From Actinobacteria bacterium HGW-Actinobacteria-1 (GTDB lineage: Bacteria; Actinomycetota; Coriobacteriia; Anaerosomatales; Anaerosomataceae), in NCBI GenBank assembly GCA_002841355.1, contig PHFB01000009.1:1-64000 (forward strand): a stretch of DNA of 64,000 nt. The letters are read 5' to 3'. Within the stretch, counting starts at the first letter, position 1; every line of letters begins with the position of its first letter. Of the stretch, positions 58,193 through 64,000 are shown one piece after another. Below the pieces are notes generated by a model that was not told where the DNA came from, made no database searches, and saw only the letters and a list, made by a program, of their open reading frames with translations. A program made the position numbers and the translations under genes.

Positions 58193-59794
58193 TCAGCCGC
58201 CGAACCGGTTGGTGATGGGCATGCGCCGATCCTTTCCGAACGCCTTCGGCGTGATCTTGATGCCGATCGGGCCCTGGCGCCGCTTGTACTCCGCGGCGTC
58301 CACCAGGCCGATGACCTTCCGAACGACCTTCTCGTCCTGCCCGGAGGCGATGATCTCTCGTGCCGAGTGATCCTGCTCCACGTACGAGACGAGGATCGCG
58401 TCGAGCACATCGTACGGCGGAAGCGAGTCCTGGTCGGTCTGATCCGGTCGCAGCTCTGCGCTCGGCGGCTTCTCGATCGTGGCGACAGGAATGACCTGGC
58501 CGTGCTGGTTTCGCCATCGTGCAAGGTCGTAGACCTTGGTCTTGAACACGTCCTTGATGGGCGCGAAGCCACCCACCATGTCGCCATAGAGCGTGCTGTA
58601 CCCCACCGAAAGCTCGCTCTTGTTGCCGGTGGCAAGCACGAGCCAGTTGAACTTGTTGCTGAGCGCCATGAGAAGCACGCCGCGTATACGCGCCTGCAGG
58701 TTCTCTTCTGTGACGTCCTCAGGCAAGTCGCCGAACGTCGGCGCCAAGACCTGCTCGATTGCCGCGAACGGCTCCTCGATCGGAATCGTCAAGATGTCGA
58801 TGCCCGTAAGCTCCGCCAGCTCCTCGGCGTCGGCAACGCTCCCCTCCGAGGAGAACCGCGACGGCATGAGTACACCGTGAACATGCTCGGCGCCAAGCGC
58901 GTCGACGGCAAGCACCGCCGTCAGCGCGGAGTCGATGCCGCCGGAGAGCCCGATCACCACGTCGCTGAAGCCGTTCTTCCTGATGTAGTCGCGAAGCCCA
59001 AGCCTGAGAGCGTCGTACATCTCCTCGACCTCGGACTCGATCGGCTCGAGGCGCGTGACGGGCATCTTTGTGGCTCCCGGATCGATGTCCACGACCAGGA
59101 AATCCTCGGCGAAGGCACGGGCCCGGGCGATGACGCCACCATTGGGGGCGATGACGACCGAGCGGCCGTCGAAGACGAGCTCGTCTTGCCCGCCCGCGAC
59201 ATTGCAGTACGCGAACCACAGGTTGTTGCTCGCAGCGCGGTCGCGCAGCATGCTCTCGCGCGAACGGCCCTTGCCCACGTGGAACGGCGATGCCGAGATG
59301 TTCAGCAGGACCTGGGCGCCACTCTGCGCCACGCGCGCAGCAGGCTCGGGGAACCACGCATCTTCACAGACGGTGATGCCGCACCACACGCCGACGATCT
59401 CCACAACCACATCCTCAAGCCCGGGTTCGAAGTACCGTTCTTCATCGAAGACGCCGTAGTTGGGAAGCAGCTGTTTGCGGTACAGGCGCTCGATCACGCC
59501 GCCGCGACAGAATGCTGCGGCGTTGAAGGTCCCTTTGGAGTCGCGGAAGGCGAATCCGACGAGCGCGGGACACGGAGTCAGCCGCGCGAACGTCTCGGCG
59601 GCCTCCATGGAACGCTCCATGAAGTGCGGCTTGGCGAGCAAGTCCTCGGGCGGATAGCCGAGAAGCGCAAGCTCGGGCAAGAGCAAGATGTCCGCATGGG
59701 CTGCGGCCGCCTGGTCTGCGGCGTTCAGGCAGAGAGCAAGGTTGCCGTCGATATCGCCGACGGTTGAATCGATCTGTGCGAGTGCGATACGCAT
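58193..59794 (-). CDS. nadE: glutamine-dependent NAD+ synthetase
   Basis: A 533-aa two-domain enzyme. The N-terminal nitrilase/glutaminase domain has E41 (LLLPELALLGYPP), K108 (YRKQLLPNYGVFDE) and C143 (TVCEDAWFPE). The C-terminal NAD synthetase domain has SGGIDS at 284-289 and later ATGNKSELSVGYSTLYGD. It makes NAD+ from nicotinic acid adenine dinucleotide with glutamine-derived ammonia. ATG at 59794 is the start. It is divergent from the hsp20 gene. Confidence 0.95.
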   Translation of the reverse strand: MRIALAQIDSTVGDIDGNLALCLNAADQAAAAHADILLLPELALLGYPPEDLLAKPHFMERSMEAAETFARLTPCPALVGFAFRDSKGTFNAAAFCRGGVIERLYRKQLLPNYGVFDEERYFEPGLEDVVVEIVGVWCGITVCEDAWFPEPAARVAQSGAQVLLNISASPFHVGKGRSRESMLRDRAASNNLWFAYCNVAGGQDELVFDGRSVVIAPNGGVIARARAFAEDFLVVDIDPGATKMPVTRLEPIESEVEEMYDALRLGLRDYIRKNGFSDVVIGLSGGIDSALTAVLAVDALGAEHVHGVLMPSRFSSEGSVADAEELAELTGIDILTIPIEEPFAAIEQVLAPTFGDLPEDVTEENLQARIRGVLLMALSNKFNWLVLATGNKSELSVGYSTLYGDMVGGFAPIKDVFKTKVYDLARWRNQHGQVIPVATIEKPPSAELRPDQTDQDSLPPYDVLDAILVSYVEQDHSAREIIASGQDEKVVRKVIGLVDAAEYKRRQGPIGIKITPKAFGKDRRMPITNRFGG

Positions 59795-59865
59795 GCGTGT
59801 CCTACCGGTGAGTGTCCTGCCCCCTGACACGTTCAGTTTAGCGCACGATGACCCGCAAAGGCGGG

Positions 59866-59935
59866 TATATACCGATTCGAATGACGGCGAGACCCCGGGT
59901 GAGATCGAGCCGGGGTCTCATTGGTTCTTGGAGGT
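59866..59935 (+). promoter_or_regulatory. leader region of hsp20 with strong hairpin
   Basis: TATATA at 59866-59871 is a likely -10. Downstream, GAGACCCCGG (59889-59898) pairs perfectly with CCGGGGTCTC (59910-59919) around an 11-nt loop. The GGAGG ribosome site lies 11 nt further on. The hairpin sits in the mRNA leader and may tune translation or transcription of the heat-shock gene. No HAIR or CIRCE element is visible. Confidence 0.5.
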
Positions 59936-59942
59936 GAGAACG

Positions 59943-60410
59943 ATGGCATCGCTCATGCGGTGGGATCCGTTCGGCGACCTCCTCGCTCTACCGCGAGAGG
60001 TCGATCGGTTCTTCGACTGGACAACCCCGATGCGCACTACGCGTGGTGAGGTCGAATCGAAGATGCTGGTGCCGACGATGGACGTGCTGAGCCGGGGTGA
60101 CGACATGGTCATCCGGGTCGAGCTGCCCGGAATCGACCCGTCCGCAGTGGACATCTCGGTGACGGAAGGTGTGCTGGCGATCAGCGGCGAGCGCACCGAG
60201 GAGCACGAGACCACGGACGAGAATTACATGCTCCGCGAGTCCAGCTGGGGGCGGTTCGAGCGCAGGATGACGCTTCCCAAGGGCGTGGATCCCGATTCGC
60301 TCCACGCGGAGTTCAAAGACGGCTTGCTCGAGATCACGGTTCCTCGTGGGATCGCGATGGAGGAGCCCAAGACACACCACATCGCGATCGGCGGCGGCAC
60401 GAAGCACTAG
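59943..60410 (+). CDS. Hsp20/alpha-crystallin small heat-shock protein
   Basis: A 155-aa small heat-shock protein: N-terminal MRWDPFGDLLALPREVDRFF, an alpha-crystallin domain with VIRVELPGIDPSAVDISVTEGVLAISGER in part, the A-x-x-x-n-G-L motif (AEFKDGLLEITVPR), and a short tail. It holds unfolded proteins in solution. GGAGG precedes ATG at 59943. A longer upstream frame runs through the divergent nadE gene and is not real. Confidence 0.93.
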   Translation: MASLMRWDPFGDLLALPREVDRFFDWTTPMRTTRGEVESKMLVPTMDVLSRGDDMVIRVELPGIDPSAVDISVTEGVLAISGERTEEHETTDENYMLRESSWGRFERRMTLPKGVDPDSLHAEFKDGLLEITVPRGIAMEEPKTHHIAIGGGTKH

Positions 60411-60421
60411 CCGCACGATGA

Positions 60422-60451
60422 CGAAGGGCCCCGGATATCCGGGGCCCTTCG
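60422..60451. terminator. bidirectional terminator
   Basis: A 30-nt near-perfect palindrome: CGAAGGGCCCCGG, then ATAT, then CCGGGGCCCTTCG. It lies between the convergent hsp20 and lipoprotein genes. Confidence 0.8.
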
Positions 60452-60470
60452 TATGATCGCGATGACGCTC

Positions 60471-60980
60471 CTACGAAGCAGGCTTCGTGCCCACGAGAAT
60501 GGCTATCTCGGTCTCACCGTCGGGTGCGGCGATCGTGACCGTCAGTGACAGGTTGTCAAGCTCTGCGCTGTAGGCGACCGTACGATCCGAACCGGATGAC
60601 GAGTCCATGTCGAACGTGATCTTCCAGCCCTCGGCCTCAAGTCGCTGAGCATAGAACGCCTTCACGTCGTCGACGCTGTCCGGTGTCGTGATGCTCGCGG
60701 TCCACTGACTCACGCCACCACTCGAGAACGAGGTGGAGTCCGAGACCGTGCCGTCATAGACGGGGACGCTATCCGGGAAGTCCTCGGCTAGCTGACCATC
60801 CTCGGTATTGATAGTGGACTCGGAGCCGTCGTCGCCCTTGATGGTGACCGACCCGCCATCCTCATCGACCTTCACGCCCGTTGCGCTCTCCACAGCCTTC
60901 TTCGCGATCGTGCCGCACCCCCCGGTCACGAGCGCAACGGCGATGAGCGCTACCACCAGAACGATTGCCCAGAACCTCAT
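60471..60980 (-). CDS. lipoprotein of unknown function
   Basis: A 169-aa lipoprotein. The signal VVALIAVALVTGGC has a lipobox, with the cysteine near position 22. The mature part has an acidic linker (VKVDEDGGSVTIKGDDGSE) and a C-terminal domain with VYDGTVSDSTSFSSGG and VDDVKAFYAQRLEAEGW, the latter block common in small secreted actinobacterial proteins. Function not known. Promoter not located. Confidence 0.75.
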   Translation of the reverse strand: MRFWAIVLVVALIAVALVTGGCGTIAKKAVESATGVKVDEDGGSVTIKGDDGSESTINTEDGQLAEDFPDSVPVYDGTVSDSTSFSSGGVSQWTASITTPDSVDDVKAFYAQRLEAEGWKITFDMDSSSGSDRTVAYSAELDNLSLTVTIAAPDGETEIAILVGTKPAS

Positions 60981-61077
60981 GATGTCCCCCGATCTCCCCG
61001 GCGGGTGAACCCCCGCTCACCGACTCGGATACTACACCTGTGTGTGCTATGTTCGGAAGGTCGATGGAGGGGGCACC

Positions 61078-61692
61078 ATGGATATTCAGACGCCGAATGG
61101 CACCGAGTTCTCCGCGGCCGCAAAGGTCTACCTGTGCGCTGGGAGGCTGATGGCGCCCGGAGGCGGGATGTACTTCGGCTACCTGACGCCACAAGGGACG
61201 AAGGTCGACGTCAAGGCGCTCGCGAAAGGCATCTGCCTGGTGACGGTGGAGTCGCTCGAGTCCAGCGGATTCGCAACATTCTCCCCCGCCGAGACGAAGT
61301 TCGGCTTCACGCGCCTGCAGACACTCCTCGTGCATGCCGTGTACTCGGGGGCACCTGGCTTCTCGGGACGCTTCCTCGAGGCGACACAGTGGGTCGACAC
61401 CGACCTGGTGACGATCTTCGACCGACTCATGAGTCGCGAAGAGGCGCCGATCGAGGGATTCCTCAGGCGCGCGTCACACGAATTTGTCGATGCGGGTATC
61501 TTCACTCCGGGTAGGAATGGCGGGGTGGGCGCGCTGTGGAACGCCGAGTGGCTCACCTACCTTCAAGAGGCCTGGATGCCCGAAACGTACGAGACTTGGC
61601 AGCGCGCGTGGGCGCGCCCTGACCAAGAAGCGATCACGCGAAGCTTCATGACCGCTGTCGCGACCAATCAGCACACCGAGCGCGACGACTGA
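61078..61692 (+). CDS. protein of unknown function
   Basis: A 204-aa cytoplasmic protein with no signal or membrane helix. Blocks FGYLTPQGTKVDVKALAKG and TRLQTLLVHAVYSG stand out; no domain family is recognised. ATG at 61078 has GGAGGGGG upstream. It is followed 19 bp later by the DUF2207 gene on the same strand, so a shared transcript is possible. Confidence 0.65.
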   Translation: MDIQTPNGTEFSAAAKVYLCAGRLMAPGGGMYFGYLTPQGTKVDVKALAKGICLVTVESLESSGFATFSPAETKFGFTRLQTLLVHAVYSGAPGFSGRFLEATQWVDTDLVTIFDRLMSREEAPIEGFLRRASHEFVDAGIFTPGRNGGVGALWNAEWLTYLQEAWMPETYETWQRAWARPDQEAITRSFMTAVATNQHTERDD

Positions 61693-61711
61693 CTCGCCGA
61701 GGAGGAGACCG

Positions 61712-63565
61712 ATGACCCGCATTCGCCTCACCAGAACGCTCACCGTAGCGGTGCTGCTCGCCCTGGTGCTCGCGTTGGCGCTCGTAATGCCCGCCTCGGC
61801 CGAGGCCAAGTCGTACACGATACCGTCGGTGAACATCACGGCCACGATCGATGACGCCGGCATGCTGCATGTCCGCGAAGAGCGTACGTTCGACTTCAGC
61901 GGCTCATTCAGCTTCGTCTACTGGGAGCTCGACACGTTCGCAAGCGACCCGGCGATGGCATTTGGACCGATCACCGTCACGGGTATGAGCGGACCCGGTG
62001 GAGCGTTCACGCTCACGGATGGCGGCGACCGCACGCCGGGAACCTACACCGTCGTCGATCAGGGCAGCACGATTCGCGTCGACGCATTCCACGCGACGAC
62101 CGACTCGGAAGCCACCTTCGTGCTCGAGTACACCGTGACGGACGCGGCGAAGGCGTGGGATGACACCGGCGAGTTCTACTGGAAGTTCATCGGTGACCGC
62201 TGGGACCACGACGTGGACAACGTACACATTGATGTGGCGTTCCCGGGCAACCTCTCCGCAGACGATCTCAGGGTGTGGGCGCATGGTCCCCTGAACGGGG
62301 TTGTGGCCAAGAGCGCCGGGCACATGACGCTCGATGTGAGGCGCCTGCCTGAGTACACGTTCGTGGAAGGACGCGCACTGTTCCCGCGCGCCGCGCTTGC
62401 GAACGCGATTCCCACACCCGGCGCACGCGAGGCGACGGTCCTCGCCGAAGAGGGACGGCTCGCAGACGAGGCCAACGCAACGCGGCGCTCGGCGCAAGCC
62501 GCCGTGGCGGGCGGGATGACCGTGGGCATCGCGGTCCCGCTCGCAGGACTCGGTCTTGCCCTCTGGCTGTTCTTCAAGCACGGCAAAGAACGCAAGTCGA
62601 GCTACCCCGGCGGCTACTTCCGCGAACTGCCGAGCGACCTGCCACCCGCGATCGTCGGCGCTCTATGGCGCTTCGGCACGATCGGTGATGCCGAGACCGT
62701 CGCGACGCTCATGGACCTCGCGAACCGCGGGATCATCAGCGTGCGGCCAACCACCGAGACGAAAGTCGGTCTGTTCGGAAACAAGACCGAGAGCACGTAC
62801 GAGCTGAAGCTCGATACGGCGCGGTGGTCCGACCTCGCACGCTTCGAGCAGGAGCTGCTCTCGTTCCTGTTCACCACGATCGCGCACGGCACGACGCTCA
62901 CCATCAACGAGCTCAAGGCGGAGGCCAAGTCGCGGCCGGAGACCTTCGCCAAGGGCATGACGGATTGGAAGAACGCCGTGGAAGCCGACGCGCAGCAGCG
63001 TGGCTTCTTCGAGAAGACCGGCAACACGCTCAAGTGGGTGCTCATCGTGGTCTCGATGGCCGTGGCATTCGCAGGCATCATGGGTTCGAGCATCGCCGAG
63101 AGCGGCTGGGGCGTGCTCTTCGGGTTCCCCTGCGCGATCGCGATCATCGTCATCGCGTTCCAGATGCCAAGACGAACTCCGGAAGCGAACGAGCTCTACG
63201 CGAAGTACCGCGGCCTTCGCGACTACCTTCGCGACTTCAGCCGCCTCGATGAGGCCCCTCCCACGCACGTGATCCTCTGGGAGCATTTCCTCATCATGGC
63301 GGTCGTCTTCGGTATCGCCGAGCAGGTCATAGCAGCCATGCGCGTCAAGATCCCGCAGATACTGGATGACCCGGGGCTCGCGCACACCGTCTGGTGGATG
63401 TCTTCAGGGCCGGGCTATGCATCGCCGGCATCGGCGTTCACGAGCGGGTTCGCCTCGGCGGCAAGCATCGCGAGCAGTCAGATGTCGAGTTCGAGCGGTG
63501 GCGGTGGCGGCTTCTCGGGCGGTGGCGGTGGCGGTGGCGGAGGCGGAGGCGGTGGCGCCGGGTAA
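61712..63565 (+). CDS. DUF2207 domain membrane protein
   Basis: A 617-aa protein. The signal peptide (LTVAVLLALVLALALVMPASA) is followed by the extracellular DUF2207 beta domain (LHVREERTFDFSGSFSFVYWELDTF in part). A first transmembrane helix lies near residue 270 (VGIAVPLAGLGLALWLFF), then a cytoplasmic region, two more helices near 440-490, and a glycine/serine-rich tail (SSGGGGGFSGGGGG). This topology is the DUF2207 pattern; the function is unknown in the family. It is preceded by an adequate Shine-Dalgarno (GAGGAG). Confidence 0.88.
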   Translation: MTRIRLTRTLTVAVLLALVLALALVMPASAEAKSYTIPSVNITATIDDAGMLHVREERTFDFSGSFSFVYWELDTFASDPAMAFGPITVTGMSGPGGAFTLTDGGDRTPGTYTVVDQGSTIRVDAFHATTDSEATFVLEYTVTDAAKAWDDTGEFYWKFIGDRWDHDVDNVHIDVAFPGNLSADDLRVWAHGPLNGVVAKSAGHMTLDVRRLPEYTFVEGRALFPRAALANAIPTPGAREATVLAEEGRLADEANATRRSAQAAVAGGMTVGIAVPLAGLGLALWLFFKHGKERKSSYPGGYFRELPSDLPPAIVGALWRFGTIGDAETVATLMDLANRGIISVRPTTETKVGLFGNKTESTYELKLDTARWSDLARFEQELLSFLFTTIAHGTTLTINELKAEAKSRPETFAKGMTDWKNAVEADAQQRGFFEKTGNTLKWVLIVVSMAVAFAGIMGSSIAESGWGVLFGFPCAIAIIVIAFQMPRRTPEANELYAKYRGLRDYLRDFSRLDEAPPTHVILWEHFLIMAVVFGIAEQVIAAMRVKIPQILDDPGLAHTVWWMSSGPGYASPASAFTSGFASAASIASSQMSSSSGGGGGFSGGGGGGGGGGGGGAG

Positions 63566-63632
63566 GACACGCGTCCGCGCCTTCGCGATTTGTCGATAAT
63601 GTGGGAACACACTCCCTTAGGGGGTGTTCATC

Positions 63633-64000
63633 ATGAAGCGCACTGACGTTTTCACAAAAGCGCTCGCGATCGCCGGAACCGTGCTGGTCCTCGTCCCGAT
63701 CGCGGCACCGATCGTCTTCTCTGTAGCGAGCCTGATACAAGGCGAGGGGTTGCGATTCGACTGGCTGATGCCCGCGGAACTTGGAAGCGTGGCGCTCGTA
63801 GGCGGCGTGCTGGTCCTGATCGCGGCTCTGCGCGCACATGACCGGCGACTGCTTGTCGGCGTCACGGCGGGCATCGCCGTTGCTGCGCCTGTGGCAGGCG
63901 CGGTAATCGCCAACCTGACGGGTCTCGCGAACGGTGAGGTCGAACCGGGCGGATGGGAGTCGGCCGTCGTGTTGGTGTTCTTCGCGCTATTCGCTGGGGC
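63633..64000 (+). CDS. membrane protein, truncated by the window edge
   Basis: An open frame from ATG at 63633 (MKRTDVFTKALAIAGTVLVLV) running past the edge, so the C-terminus is not visible. At least three hydrophobic helices are seen: residues about 9-33, 49-66 and 75-95. No family recognised. A purine-rich GGGGGTG lies 8-14 nt upstream. Confidence 0.6.
   Translation, partial: MKRTDVFTKALAIAGTVLVLVPIAAPIVFSVASLIQGEGLRFDWLMPAELGSVALVGGVLVLIAALRAHDRRLLVGVTAGIAVAAPVAGAVIANLTGLANGEVEPGGWESAVVLVFFALFAG

Noticed and set aside
61904-62581. Minus-strand 225-codon frame opposite the DUF2207 gene
   Set aside because: Shadow frame; the plus strand codes for a signal peptide and a DUF2207 domain.
63481-63565. 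Glycine-coding GGCGGT tract as a tandem repeat element
   Set aside because: It encodes the Gly-rich tail common in DUF2207 proteins, so it is coding sequence and not a separate repeat.
1-64000. CRISPR arrays, rRNA genes, insertion-sequence transposases
   Set aside because: No regularly spaced repeats, no rRNA-like stretches, and no DDE, HUH or serine/tyrosine transposase motifs in any frame.

Overview
This is a high-GC Gram-positive chromosome segment, most likely from an anaerobic actinobacterium of the Coriobacteriia or a neighbouring lineage. The lineage is inferred from several features together. There is an orphan GlnR-type regulator beside a GSI-alpha glutamine synthetase. A PdtaS/PdtaR (HisKA_2/ANTAR) phosphorelay and two cell-wall-binding-repeat-2 (CWB2) surface proteins are present. 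So are a secreted multihaem cytochrome, an archaeal-type class I fructose-bisphosphate aldolase and a glutamate synthase split into three archaeal-type subunits beside an HdrBC-like protein. No rRNA genes, prophage or CRISPR array were seen; there is one tRNA-Leu(CAA).

Layout. 1-8.4 kb: a two-component system with an ABC-2 exporter, polA, a methyltransferase and a glnR-like gene. 8.4-18.3 kb: glnA, an acetyltransferase, a lipoprotein carbonic anhydrase, a 924-aa multihaem cytochrome, an XRE regulator/membrane protein pair, a COG1237-type metallo-hydrolase, and a TetR regulator divergent from two membrane-protein genes. 18.6-25.2 kb: an accessory island (below). 25.4-31.6 kb: a Cu/Zn-efflux-type permease inserted between two copies of the 3' end of the GXGXG glutamate synthase gene, then the hdrBC-gltB1-gltB2-gltB3 operon. 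31.9-34.3 kb: YefM-YoeB and RHH-PIN toxin-antitoxin loci head to head, plus an unknown gene downstream of yoeB. 34.3-39.8 kb: LysE exporter/Lrp, pdtaSR, an HD-GYP protein and the tRNA. 39.8-48 kb: cell-surface genes. 48-64 kb: housekeeping metabolism (adenine deaminase-like, SOS-box helicase, accDA-pfkA, aldolases, nadE, hsp20) and a DUF2207 membrane protein.

The most interesting segment is 18.6-25.2 kb. Its gene blocks are separated by three 61-96 nt imperfect palindromes of one architecture, each with a GTTAG-type core, a two-base GG step, a six-base arm, and a GTNTTT spacer leading to an AAC/AGC-type inverse core. A fourth matching half-site lies at the left end and an inverted half-site at the right end. 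I read this as an integron-like gene-cassette array (attC cluster) with no integrase in the window. The cassettes carry a two-gene CBASS-like system (CapV-type patatin phospholipase plus DncV-type nucleotidyltransferase), a PD-(D/E)XK-like nuclease with a small partner, a DUF6602-type protein and a small membrane protein, so it looks like a defence-gene array. Orientation and activity of the array are inferences.

A second theme is nitrogen control. The GlnR-like gene lies next to glnA, and pairs of GAAAC boxes exactly 11 bp apart occur upstream of both glnA and the hdrBC-gltB operon. This suggests one regulator controls ammonium assimilation through the GS-GOGAT pair encoded here.
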